NCBI GenBank assembly: GCA_035633215.1
Contig: DASQFI010000009.1
Coordinates: 1 to 64,000 of the forward strand
Length of the DNA: 64,000 nucleotides
Reading direction: 5' to 3'
DNA from: DASQFI01 sp035633215
GTDB taxonomy: Bacteria; Acidobacteriota; Vicinamibacteria; Vicinamibacterales; SCN-69-37
The position numbers and the translations under genes are program-made. Below, piece by piece: positions 28,248-36,394 of the stretch. The notes under the pieces are model-generated. The model was not told where the DNA came from. It searched no databases and saw only the letters and a program-made list of their open reading frames with translations. Positions within the stretch are counted from its first letter, which is position 1, and the number at the start of each line of letters is the position of its first letter.

Positions 28248-28895
28248 ATGAGCAGCGCTGAAATTCATCCGAAGGCGCCGGTCGATGCGCGCGTGAACTC
28301 GGCCGCGCGCGAAGGACTGACCGGCACGGCGCCGGCCAACCTGTACGGGCCCGCGACGGAGCGTGAACAAATCACGATTCCGCCGGACTTCCGGCCGCCC
28401 GAACTGCAGCCGGCCTGGCGCCAGGACTTCCCGATCGACTGGCCCCAGGACCAGTATGTCGAGCGTCGCGATTTCGTGAAGTTCCTGGTCCTCACGAGCT
28501 TCGCGATGACCGTCGGCCAGTTCTGGATTGCCGGGCAGAACTGGTTGCGGCGACGCCGCGGCCTGGCCGAGATCCGCCGGATCACAAGCCTGGCGGAGTT
28601 GCCGATCGGCGGCGCGCTCGTTTTCAGTTACCCGGGCGAGCACGACCCGTGCGTGCTTGTGCGCGTGGGCGAGCGGGACCTGGTCGCGTACAGCCAGAAG
28701 TGCACGCACTTGTCCTGCGCCGTGATTCCGAGGCCCGCCGAAGGTGTCCTGCACTGCCCCTGCCACGAAGGGCTGTTCGATTTGCGATCCGGACGGCCGA
28801 TCGCGGGGCCGCCGCCTCGACCGTTACCCAGGATTCTGCTCGACGTGCGTGCGGGCGACGTGTTCGCCACGGGCGTCGAGTTGAGGACCGTCTGA
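28248..28895 (+). CDS. Rieske 2Fe-2S protein with one membrane anchor
   Basis: A 215-residue protein with a variable N-terminus, one hydrophobic segment (FVKFLVLTSFAMTVGQFWI, about 78-96) and a C-terminal Rieske domain with CTHLSC and CPCHEGLFD (C-x-H … C-x2-H), the ligands of a 2Fe-2S cluster. The start at 28248 is chosen because it follows the upstream stop by 4 bp; a longer frame would overlap it. It probably carries electrons between the membrane b-type domain and the ferredoxin subunit. A Rieske subunit with a NarB-like enzyme is unusual outside halophilic archaeal nar clusters. Confidence 0.9.
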   Translation: MSSAEIHPKAPVDARVNSAAREGLTGTAPANLYGPATEREQITIPPDFRPPELQPAWRQDFPIDWPQDQYVERRDFVKFLVLTSFAMTVGQFWIAGQNWLRRRRGLAEIRRITSLAELPIGGALVFSYPGEHDPCVLVRVGERDLVAYSQKCTHLSCAVIPRPAEGVLHCPCHEGLFDLRSGRPIAGPPPRPLPRILLDVRAGDVFATGVELRTV

Positions 28896-28896
28896 C

Positions 28897-29124
28897 ATGG
28901 CCCTGCGCCGGCCATTCACGCGCGAACAGCGCTCCACCATCGTCCACGGGATGCTCGGGTTCGTCGTGATTCTCGTCGTCTTGCAGCTCTGGCTACTCAC
29001 CGCCACGATGAACGCCTATCTCGGCGGCGACGACGGCGTGGTCTGGCCCGCAGCCATTGCGAGTCTGGCGTGCCTTTTCCTCAACCTGGGATTGCTTCGC
29101 TACCTCGGTCGGTTGACGCGCTGA
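28897..29124 (+). CDS. Small two-helix membrane protein of the nitrate reductase-like operon
   Basis: A 75-residue protein with two membrane segments (GMLGFVVILVVLQLWLLTATM and VWPAAIASLACLFLNLGLLRYL) and a basic N-terminus. It starts 1 bp after the Rieske stop and so is co-translated with the complex. It may be an assembly or anchoring subunit of the membrane part. I do not recognise a characterised family. Confidence 0.72.
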   Translation: MALRRPFTREQRSTIVHGMLGFVVILVVLQLWLLTATMNAYLGGDDGVVWPAAIASLACLFLNLGLLRYLGRLTR

Positions 29125-29197
29125 CTGTCAATGATCGATACCGTGCGGTGCGCGCCGGCTCGTGCGAGGCTATGGTGGCGCGCCCGCGGAGAGCCGG

Positions 29198-29686
29198 TTA
29201 CGCGCCCTTCAACGGCGGATTCGGAGACGTGTTTGGTGGCGGCGGCGCCGCCCGCCGCCCGGTCACCCGCTCGAGACGGATGCGATAGATGACCGGCGTC
29301 GGGTGTTCCTCGCCCGATGCCAGTTTGGCCACTCCCGGAAGCCACCAGGCCGAGCGCTGTTGAAAGAGCTCGTAGGCGCGACGACGCGCGTCCGTATCCG
29401 TGCGCGAATCGCTCACTTCTTCGTATCGTCCGAGGGCGATCACGGTTGTCCAATTGAATTGGTCGACGATGTCGTCGACCTCGACACAGACTTTGGGATT
29501 GCCACGCATCCAATCGATCTTTTGCCCGAGGGCCGAAAAGCTGTACAGGCAGTCCTCACGGGGGTCGAAATAAAACGAGAACGGCACGATGTACGGCTGA
29601 TCGGCTCTGGCACATCCAAGCTTGCCGTGATGCGCGCGGCCGAGCGCGCCCCGGCACTCCGCCGCCGTCAGTTCATGAATCACCAT
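29198..29686 (-). CDS. Pyridoxamine 5'-phosphate oxidase-family flavin-binding protein
   Basis: A 162-residue split-barrel protein starting MVIHELTAAECRGALGRAHHGKLGCARADQPYIVPFSFYFD, the usual start of PPOX_2-type FMN-binding proteins. It is followed by the core YSFSALGQKIDWMRGNPKVCVEVDDI and a Pro-rich tail. The initiator at 29686 is chosen since the frame further upstream has no family-like sequence and runs into the divergent aldo/keto reductase. Such proteins bind FMN, haem or F420 and often reduce or bind nitro compounds or NO; the specific substrate is unknown. Confidence 0.85.
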   Translation of the reverse strand: MVIHELTAAECRGALGRAHHGKLGCARADQPYIVPFSFYFDPREDCLYSFSALGQKIDWMRGNPKVCVEVDDIVDQFNWTTVIALGRYEEVSDSRTDTDARRRAYELFQQRSAWWLPGVAKLASGEEHPTPVIYRIRLERVTGRRAAPPPPNTSPNPPLKGA

Positions 29687-29818
29687 CGCGAGGCGACAAA
29701 TTATCACAGACCGCGCGGGCGCTTCCGGCAGTCCATGGTGGCGATCAAACCACCGCGTCAACGTCCCAACAGGCGGCGGGTTCTTGCGCAGAGAAACCAG
29801 ACCGGCTAGCGTCGAGGC

Positions 29819-30817
29819 ATGACCGCACCTCATTCCCATGGGCTTCGTCAACTCGGCACATCGGGTGCCCGCGTGTTTCCCCTGGCGCTTGGCTGCATGG
29901 GCATGTCGGGGATGTATGGTCCCGCCGACGAGCGGGAGAGCGTTGCCACGATCCACGCCGCGCTCGACGCGGGCGTGACACTCCTCGACACGGGCGACTA
30001 CTACGGCGCCGGCCACAACGAATTGCTGATCGGCCGCGCGTTGTCGGACCGGCGGGGCAAAGCCCTGCTCTCGGTGAAGTTCGGCGCGTTGCGCGGGCCG
30101 GACGGAAGCTGGCTGGGGATCGACGCGCGCCCCATGGCGCTCACAAACTTCCTCTCATACACGCTGACGCGGCTCGGCGTGGATCACATCGACATCTACC
30201 GCCCCGGCCGTCTCGATCCTGCTGTGCCGATCGAGGAGACCGTCGGCGCCATCGCCGAACTGATCAAGGCGGGTTACGTGCGCGCCATTGGCCTATCGGA
30301 GGTCGGACCAGACACGATCCGCCGTGCCCACGCCGCGCATCCGATCAGCGATCTCCAGATCGAATACTCGCTGATCAGTCGTACCCCCGAGACCTCGATC
30401 TTCCCCGCTCTTGTCGAGCTTGGGATTGGGGTGACGGCGTACGGCGTGCTTTCGCGCGGACTGCTCAGCGGCTCGCAGCCCACATCCGCGGGCGACTTTC
30501 GCGCGCACCTGCCGAGGTTCACCGGCGACAACCGCGAGCGGAATCAACGGCTAGTCGCGGCGCTGCAGACGCTCGCGGCCGAGAAGGGCATCAGCGCCTC
30601 GCAGCTCGCGATTGCCTGGGTGTTATCGAAAGGTGCCGACGTCGTGCCAGTCGTCGGCGCGAGGACGCGGACGCAGCTTGCCGAGTCGCTGGGCGCGCTC
30701 GACGTGTCTCTGTCCCCCGCCGAGGTTACTCGCCTCGAGGAAGCCGTCCCGCCGTCGGCCGTCGCCGGGACCCGCTACGACGCGCACCAGATGCGAGTCC
30801 TGGACAGCGAACGGTAG
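29819..30817 (+). CDS. Aldo/keto reductase
   Basis: A 332-residue TIM-barrel oxidoreductase of the YakC/AKR13-like group. Asp and Tyr of the catalytic tetrad are in LLDTGDYYGAGHNE and Lys in LLSVKFG. The usual catalytic His position reads DIYRPGRLDP (Gly instead of His), a feature of one AKR subgroup that normally has Ala there. The NADPH-binding end is VVPVVGARTRTQLAESLGAL. The substrate is unknown. Convergent with the pyruvate-kinase-like gene 20 bp away. Confidence 0.9.
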   Translation: MTAPHSHGLRQLGTSGARVFPLALGCMGMSGMYGPADERESVATIHAALDAGVTLLDTGDYYGAGHNELLIGRALSDRRGKALLSVKFGALRGPDGSWLGIDARPMALTNFLSYTLTRLGVDHIDIYRPGRLDPAVPIEETVGAIAELIKAGYVRAIGLSEVGPDTIRRAHAAHPISDLQIEYSLISRTPETSIFPALVELGIGVTAYGVLSRGLLSGSQPTSAGDFRAHLPRFTGDNRERNQRLVAALQTLAAEKGISASQLAIAWVLSKGADVVPVVGARTRTQLAESLGALDVSLSPAEVTRLEEAVPPSAVAGTRYDAHQMRVLDSER

Positions 30818-30836
30818 GAAGAGAGGCGCGCCTGAC

Positions 30837-32756
30837 TCAGCGAGAGGGACGCGCGAGCTGCATATCCGGCTTCGCCTTGGTCTTCCTCGATCGTCGAAAT
30901 CCTGTCACCAGATCCAATTCCCTGAGCATCGACCGCTTTTTCGCCTGGTGGCCGTGCATACGCCGCAGGATGTCGTCAAGGACGTGAACCGCCTCCATGA
31001 CGTAGGGTCCCTTGTTGAGCATGACGCATTCGGCGCGATGGGACATCGCCGCGTCGGTGATTTCGGCGCGCGACGGCTGGCCGTCTTTCGCCAGGCTCTC
31101 GAGCACCTGCGTCGCCCAGATCACCGGAACGTGGGCCGCCTCGCAGAGCCAGAGGATTTCTTCCTGCACCTCGGCCAGTCGCTCGAAGCCACACTCCACC
31201 GCGAGGTCCCCCCGGGCGATCATCACGCCGCATCGCGGCGCCTTCATCGCTTCGAGCAGCATGGCCGGAAGGTTCTCAAAGCCACGCCTGGTCTCGATCT
31301 TGAGCACGATCGCGGGTTGCTTATCCCCCACAGGCGCGAGCAAGGCTTGAAGCGCGCGCACGTCCTCGACCGTGTTGACGAACGAGAGCGCCACCATGTC
31401 GGCATGGTTCGCGACAAAGGCCAAATCTGCGCGATCTTTGTCGGTCATGGCCTCGAGGTGCAGATGGCTGTCGGGCAGGTTGATGCCCTTATCAGCGACA
31501 AGTTTCGCTCCCCGCGCACGCGTGTGGGTCACTCGGACGTGGAGGCGATCCGGTTCTTTGCGTTCGATGACACCTCCAATACGGCCATCGTCGAACCAGA
31601 TCCGCTCGCCAGCCCGGACATCCTCGAACACCTGGGCCGAGGTGCATCCGATGGTTGCAGGATTCAGCACGCGACCGTGGCGGTCACACGCGGCCGGCCT
31701 CCCCGGGGTCAGTTCTCGAGTCAGGATGAGCAAGTCGCCGATCGCCAGGGCAATCGCAGTTGGTGTCGGGGGAAGCGGAGCGACGCACGCCTCGGCCACA
31801 GTGCCGGCCTCGTCACGTCTGGCTTGGACGCGGATGCCCGCCGTCAGGTAGGACGTTCGCATCGACTCGGCCCAGCAACCATCACCTCCGACGGCAACGA
31901 TCTCGAGGACCCGTTTGGCCTCTCGGGCATCTGCGAAGGTCAGACGGTCGCCAACGTGGAGTGTTCTCAGAAACGCACTCGGGAACTCGATCGCGGCGTC
32001 CGCCGGCGTCGGCGGCTTGCGAGGAACTTCTTCAGGAGAGAGCCACACCCGCGCCGGCCGGATCACGTGACCGAACGCATCGCGCGTCGGCTTGAACTTG
32101 ATGACCGCCGGACCCGGCTCGAGCGGGCCCGTGCGTAGCTTGGGACCGGCCAGATCCATGAGGACACGGCAGCGCCGGCGCGTCGCTTGTTCGGCCCGCG
32201 GCAGGTGCTCGAGCGTACGCGCCCAGGCGGCTTCGTCGTCATGCGCACAATTGATGCGCATGCAGTCCATGCCGTGCTCGAGCAGATGGTGAACCAAAGA
32301 GTAGTCATCTGCCGCTTCGCTGGGCATCGTCACCATGATGGCGACACCACGAACCGGAGGAATGGCCCCCAACAGCGCTTCGGTATGTGCGCTCAGGAGT
32401 CGCTGTCCCGCTTCGAGGTCGACGTGAGACGCGTGAGGCTCGTCTGGCTGCCGGGTGCGACCCAATGCCTGGTTGAGGACGGCCAGCACGGCGTCGACGG
32501 CGGACAGGACATGGGATTCCGCGCGCCCGAGGGACGAGAGGCCTGCATTCGCGAGCCGCATCTGCAACGGCCTGAGATCGCAACTGCGCAGAGCAATGTA
32601 ATGCAGCAGGTTCTCCGCGCTTTCACGATGGCTGGGGTGAACCTGATCGAGCAGATCACGCGAGTCCTTCGCCAAACGGAGCATGTCTCGACGGAGCCGA
32701 AGGAACTCGTCAATCAGCTCCTGGAACTCGTGAGAGGCGCCGGCGCGGTCGGCCAT
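30837..32756 (-). CDS. Atypical pyruvate kinase-like protein
   Basis: A 639-residue protein. After about 130 unrecognised helical residues comes a pyruvate kinase barrel. R and N of the substrate loop are kept (CMRINCAHDD) but the usual NFSHG Ser is Ala. VLMDLAGPKLRTG, the catalytic Lys region IVLKIETRRGFENL, the metal site MIARGDLAVE and ATQVLESLAKDGQPSRAEITDAAM are all present. The usual C-terminal regulatory PK domain is missing. The start at 32756 is chosen as the first Met before family-like sequence. It diverges from a D-lactate dehydrogenase gene, suggesting PEP to pyruvate to lactate flux. Activity needs testing given the altered loop. Confidence 0.85.
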   Translation of the reverse strand: MADRAGASHEFQELIDEFLRLRRDMLRLAKDSRDLLDQVHPSHRESAENLLHYIALRSCDLRPLQMRLANAGLSSLGRAESHVLSAVDAVLAVLNQALGRTRQPDEPHASHVDLEAGQRLLSAHTEALLGAIPPVRGVAIMVTMPSEAADDYSLVHHLLEHGMDCMRINCAHDDEAAWARTLEHLPRAEQATRRRCRVLMDLAGPKLRTGPLEPGPAVIKFKPTRDAFGHVIRPARVWLSPEEVPRKPPTPADAAIEFPSAFLRTLHVGDRLTFADAREAKRVLEIVAVGGDGCWAESMRTSYLTAGIRVQARRDEAGTVAEACVAPLPPTPTAIALAIGDLLILTRELTPGRPAACDRHGRVLNPATIGCTSAQVFEDVRAGERIWFDDGRIGGVIERKEPDRLHVRVTHTRARGAKLVADKGINLPDSHLHLEAMTDKDRADLAFVANHADMVALSFVNTVEDVRALQALLAPVGDKQPAIVLKIETRRGFENLPAMLLEAMKAPRCGVMIARGDLAVECGFERLAEVQEEILWLCEAAHVPVIWATQVLESLAKDGQPSRAEITDAAMSHRAECVMLNKGPYVMEAVHVLDDILRRMHGHQAKKRSMLRELDLVTGFRRSRKTKAKPDMQLARPSR

Positions 32757-32898
32757 GAAGCCCTCATCCTTACCATGGCAGTACGAATTCCCAGTAACGT
32801 GTCTCGAGTGCCGGGGACCGATGGATCGGAGCGCACAGTTCACGAACGGTAGTACGCTGCCACATCGGGTTCCCGTCACCGTCGCCCGCGCGAAGGCC

Positions 32899-33930
32899 AT
32901 GAAGGTTCTGCTGTTCGACACTCACAGTTACGAGCGCCAGTCGTTCACCGTGGCGAACGAGCATTTCGGCCATGCGCTCGCGTTTCTCGAGGCGCGGCTG
33001 ACGCGCGACACCGCAGGCCTGGCCGCCGGGCACGAGGCGGTCTGCGCGTTCGTGAACGACCGGCTCGACGCGCCGGCCCTGCAAGTGCTTCGCGAGGTGG
33101 GCGCGCGGCTGGTTGCGCTGCGCTCGGCGGGCTTCAACCACGTCGACCTCGCGGCAGCGACGGCGCTCGGCTTGCCGGTGGTCCGCGTCCCCGAGTACTC
33201 GCCCTACGCGGTGGCCGAGCACGCCGTCGGCCTGATCCTCGCGCTCAACCGGAAGATCCATCGCGCGTACGCGCGCGTCCGCGAGTGGAACTTCTCACTC
33301 GACGGGCTCGTGGGCTTTGACCTGCATGGCAAGGCGATCGGCTTGATCGGCACCGGCAAGATCGGCCGGGCGGCGGTGCACATCTTCCACGGACTGGGAT
33401 GCCGCATTCTGGCTCATGACACGAATCCGGACGCCACGCTGGCCGAGCGGCTTGGCGTGCGCTACGTCGAGCTGGCTGAGCTCTATCGCGAGTCGCACAT
33501 CATTTCGCTGCACGTACCCCTGACGCCGTCGACCCATCACATGATCAATGACGACGCGCTGTCGTGCATGAGACGCGGGATCATGATCATCAACACGGGC
33601 CGCGGCGCGCTGATTGACAGCCGCGCGCTCTTGGCCGCACTCAAGACAGGACACGTCGGTGCAGCCGGACTCGACGTCTACGAGGAAGAGGAAGGCGTCT
33701 TCTTCCGGGACCTCTCGAACAAGGTTCTCCAGGACGACGTGCTGGCTCGGCTCCTCACCTTTCCTAATGTGCTGGTGACGGCTCATCAGGCGTTTCTCAC
33801 CAGGGAGGCGCTGGCGAACATCGCGAGCACCACGCTCGCGAATATCACCGCCTTCGAGAGCGGCGAGCCGCTCGTCAATGAGGTGCGCGCTCACGAGGTG
33901 CTCCACCACTCGTCTGAAGGCATCCGATAA
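32899..33930 (+). CDS. ldhA: D-lactate dehydrogenase / 2-hydroxyacid dehydrogenase
   Basis: A 343-residue D-isomer-specific 2-hydroxyacid dehydrogenase of the LdhA subgroup. The NAD site is GKAIGLIGTGKIGRAAVHIFHGLG. Catalytic residues are Arg in LRSAGFNHVDL, Glu in LDVYEEEE and His in VTAHQAFLT. FFRDLSNKVLQDDVLARLLTFPNVLVTAHQAF is characteristic of fermentative D-LDH. The start at 32899 (MKVLLFDTHSYE) matches the family. It reduces pyruvate to D-lactate with NADH, so it and the divergent pyruvate-kinase-like gene could form one fermentation pair. Confidence 0.93.
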   Translation: MKVLLFDTHSYERQSFTVANEHFGHALAFLEARLTRDTAGLAAGHEAVCAFVNDRLDAPALQVLREVGARLVALRSAGFNHVDLAAATALGLPVVRVPEYSPYAVAEHAVGLILALNRKIHRAYARVREWNFSLDGLVGFDLHGKAIGLIGTGKIGRAAVHIFHGLGCRILAHDTNPDATLAERLGVRYVELAELYRESHIISLHVPLTPSTHHMINDDALSCMRRGIMIINTGRGALIDSRALLAALKTGHVGAAGLDVYEEEEGVFFRDLSNKVLQDDVLARLLTFPNVLVTAHQAFLTREALANIASTTLANITAFESGEPLVNEVRAHEVLHHSSEGIR

Positions 33931-33944
33931 CTACTTGAATGGCA

Positions 33945-34733
33945 TCAGTCGGGAGACTCGAATTGCGATTGACTCGGGCGGAGCCTCGTCTGGCCCGCGC
34001 GGCGTTCAGCCTCTCTTTTCACGAGTCCCAATGAAAGACGTCGAATCAGGACGATCCCTGGCGAGAAGCGGGCCCAGTACCATCGGAACTTGCGGCGTGC
34101 CTGTGCGTCGGTGGTGGACACCCGCGTCTCCGTGCGGAACATGGAGTCGGCCGAACCGGTCGGATCAGTCCGAAGCGTCCAGACGATCTTCACGTAGTCG
34201 GGTTCCTGAAACGCCGCGAACGCGTCGGGAGGCAGCGCGCGGAACACGACGTTCGCTTTCCATGGCTGCGTGACGGCGCCGACGACGATCTCGCGTCCGG
34301 GCACCTCGGCCAGCACGGCCCAGCCGAGCGACTTCATCTCGGCCAGCAGGCCTTGCGGCCGGGCCCGAACGTCCGGCTCGGCGCCGAGGACCAGCTCTCG
34401 GGTCCTGAAGATGGTCCAAATAATGGTCGACTGCTGCATGTCCATGTCCACAGCGGCCGAGAGCGTGACGTCGGCTGGCGCCGCCACGCGTATGTGATGC
34501 CGTTCGGCGATTTCGTACTCGGGCATGAAGCGATCGAGCAGCGCGTCGGCTTCATCACGGTCCGCACGCGCCGGGTGGCCGTAGCGCAACCACACGACGC
34601 CGACGTACATCGCATAGGCGGCGACACCAAGTCCGAGACCTGCTCCGGTCCATCGAATCGCTCGCCCAATGCGGCCGGTGCCGCTCACGCGGCCCCGTTC
34701 CACGCCGCTCGCTCGCACCGATCTGCGTCTCAT
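33945..34733 (-). CDS. SRPBCC-family protein with N-terminal membrane segment
   Basis: A 262-residue protein starting MRRRSVRASG. It has one hydrophobic helix near residues 33-52 (GLGLGVAAYAMYVGVVWLRYG), then a START/SRPBCC-like domain (HIRVAAPADVTLSAAVDMDM…RELVLGAEP…LGWAVLAEVPGREIVVGAVTQPWK…VVFRALPP…SPGIVLIRR). This family binds hydrophobic ligands; the role is unknown. The start at 34733 lies 27 bp downstream of a sigma-54-type promoter, and the longer open frame would run through it. The stop nearly touches the convergent ldhA stop. Confidence 0.8.
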   Translation of the reverse strand: MRRRSVRASGVERGRVSGTGRIGRAIRWTGAGLGLGVAAYAMYVGVVWLRYGHPARADRDEADALLDRFMPEYEIAERHHIRVAAPADVTLSAAVDMDMQQSTIIWTIFRTRELVLGAEPDVRARPQGLLAEMKSLGWAVLAEVPGREIVVGAVTQPWKANVVFRALPPDAFAAFQEPDYVKIVWTLRTDPTGSADSMFRTETRVSTTDAQARRKFRWYWARFSPGIVLIRRLSLGLVKREAERRAGQTRLRPSQSQFESPD

Positions 34734-34759
34734 CGCAGCCTCCACGCGAAGGTGTGCAG

Positions 34760-34775
34760 CGCAAGTCCAATGCCA
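34760..34775 (-). promoter_or_regulatory. Predicted sigma-54 promoter of the SRPBCC gene
   Basis: Minus-strand TGGCATT-GGAC-TTGCG: GG at 34774-34773 and GC at 34762-34761 with 10 bp between. TGGCA and TTGC are intact. The predicted start is near 34749, 16 nt before the ATG at 34733. The 34734-35049 gap otherwise holds only the promoter at 35007-35022. Confidence 0.5.
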
Positions 34776-35006
34776 GATTCGCGGGACAAGGGGAACCATT
34801 CCCGAGGCCGTGACGCCGTTTCGGCGGACGCCGAGAGACAGTGTCGGGTTGCTGGAAATCCCGCACCTGCTGGCGAGATTCTCACGGACAATCTCGCGGA
34901 CGCTGGCACGTACCGGTCTTGCCGATCCCTCGCGAGAATTGTGAACGCTTCGGCCCGAAACCGGTGCTCCAAGGCGATTTTCTCGCCGATTCCGGCGCCT
35001 TTTCCG

Positions 35007-35022
35007 CGGCACACCAGTTGCT
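35007..35022 (+). promoter_or_regulatory. Predicted sigma-54 promoter of the small Cys protein gene
   Basis: CGGCACA-CCAG-TTGCT has GG at 35008-35009 and GC at 35020-35021, N10, with GGCAC and TTGCT intact. Start predicted near 35033, about 17 nt before ATG 35050. It supports the following small frame being a real gene. Confidence 0.55.
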
Positions 35023-35049
35023 GGTTAGAAGCACGGCATGCGACAGGCA

Positions 35050-35265
35050 ATGAACACCGTCCAGAAAACGTGGACCTGTCATTGGAGTCATATCGAGGGG
35101 CCGGCCCACCACGGGCGTCCTTCGCGCACGCTCGTGTGGATCTGCGAGCACCCGTATCGAACGATGCGCACGAAACCCTGTGAAGACTGCCCGGGCAACG
35201 TCCGCGCCGTCTCGAAGATCGCAACCGTCAAAGCCGGACGCAAGCGCGAGCTCACACCCGCCTGA
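35050..35265 (+). CDS. Small four-cysteine protein
   Basis: A 71-residue basic protein beginning MNTVQKTWTCHWSHIEGP. It has four Cys residues, one after the N-terminal strand, one in LVWICEHP and a pair in KPCEDCPG, with several His, suggesting a small zinc or metal site. No membrane segment or signal. The start at 35050 is preferred to 35038 because the predicted sigma-54 transcript begins near 35033 and an AGG-containing site precedes 35050. It overlaps the convergent reductase gene by 14 bp. I do not recognise a characterised family. Confidence 0.55.
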   Translation: MNTVQKTWTCHWSHIEGPAHHGRPSRTLVWICEHPYRTMRTKPCEDCPGNVRAVSKIATVKAGRKRELTPA

Positions 35266-36394
35266 CGTGTAAGAACGCGTCCTCCAGCAGCACCCGTTTC
35301 GTCAGCCAGCGAGATCCAAGTAACACCCGCGCGGCGGCCGCGCGCAGCCACGATGGAATGTCGGTCAGTGCGCGCGTCTGGCCGCGCCGGCCGAATCGCG
35401 CTTCGATGCGTCTGCCGTAATGAGCGACCGCCTCGCTCGAATACCCGGGCGCGCTGGCGAGAATGGTCTCGGCGGCGATCACGCCCGACTCGACGGCCGC
35501 GAGGATGCCTTCGCCGCTCGGTGCGAGCGCCAGTCCCGCGGCATCGCCCACCAGCAGGACACGATCTGCGTACAGCCGGCGCGCCGACGTGCAGTTGAGC
35601 AGATACGCGTGCCCTTTCCAGGAAGCTGGCACCGCCGTCGCCGAAAGACCCCGCTGCTCGAGCATCGCCGCAAACTCACGAACCGCCGCCGGAAAACTGA
35701 GGCGCGAGAGCCGGCCCGCGCCGACATTCAAGTACTCGCCCTTGCGGACGCACCAGCCGTAACCCAACAAGTCGGACCAGAAGAACAGCTCTGGACAGTC
35801 ACCCTGCACGCGGCATGCAGCCGACGCGTCGGGATCGAGCCGGAATTCGATCTCCTGCGCCACCACGACGTCCTCCGGCTGCTCGCGGGCGTTGAGCCGC
35901 CGCGCGACCGGACAGAAATGCCCGCCGGCGCCGACGAGGACCGAGGCGTGTAGACCTCGGGTGTCGTTTCCTGAATCAGGTGAAACGACACCGGAGGTCT
36001 TTACAACCCACCCTTCCCCGTCCTGCTCGAGATCCGTCGGCGTGCAACCGGTGAAGAGACGCGCCCGCGACCGCGCAAGGAGATAGTCATCGAACTCGCA
36101 GCGCCGGATGCCGTAGCTGATCGTGCGCCCGAAGTCAGTCGTGCGTGGCTCGCGATGCAGTGGGCCCGTGCGGAACCCGGTGAACGGCTGGAGCGTCCGG
36201 CCTTGGGAGTACTTCTCGAGATCGAGCTCGAGCGCGCGCACGACGGCCGGCGTGATCCAGCCCGCGCAGACCTTGTCGCGAGGAAACGAGGCCTTGTCGA
36301 GCACGACGACGTCGAGGCCCGCCTGGACGAGACGCCAGGCGCAGCTCGATCCAGCGGGTCCGCCGCCGACGATCAGGACGTCACAGCGATCCAT
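35252..36394 (-). CDS. Geranylgeranyl reductase-family FAD oxidoreductase
   Basis: A 380-residue flavoprotein with the N-terminal dinucleotide fold DVLIVGGGPAGSSCAWRLVQAGLDVVVLDK. The second FAD motif LLVGDAAGLALAPSGEGILAAVESG is characteristic of the geranylgeranyl reductase/digeranylgeranylglycerophospholipid reductase group. It likely reduces isoprenoid or other lipid double bonds, or acts as a halogenase-like monooxygenase relative. It overlaps the cyclopropane synthase gene by 14 bp, so the two probably modify membrane lipids together. Confidence 0.85.
   Translation of the reverse strand: MDRCDVLIVGGGPAGSSCAWRLVQAGLDVVVLDKASFPRDKVCAGWITPAVVRALELDLEKYSQGRTLQPFTGFRTGPLHREPRTTDFGRTISYGIRRCEFDDYLLARSRARLFTGCTPTDLEQDGEGWVVKTSGVVSPDSGNDTRGLHASVLVGAGGHFCPVARRLNAREQPEDVVVAQEIEFRLDPDASAACRVQGDCPELFFWSDLLGYGWCVRKGEYLNVGAGRLSRLSFPAAVREFAAMLEQRGLSATAVPASWKGHAYLLNCTSARRLYADRVLLVGDAAGLALAPSGEGILAAVESGVIAAETILASAPGYSSEAVAHYGRRIEARFGRRGQTRALTDIPSWLRAAAARVLLGSRWLTKRVLLEDAFLHVRRV

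Noticed and set aside
32757..32898. Possible sigma-54 promoter between the pyruvate-kinase-like gene and ldhA
   Set aside because: Only the GG and GC dinucleotides fit on the minus strand; flanking bases do not.
34870..34935. TGGCACG … TTGCC near 34903 as a sigma-54 promoter
   Set aside because: Both halves look good but the spacing between GG and GC is 14, not 10; the sequence at 35007-35022 has the correct spacing.
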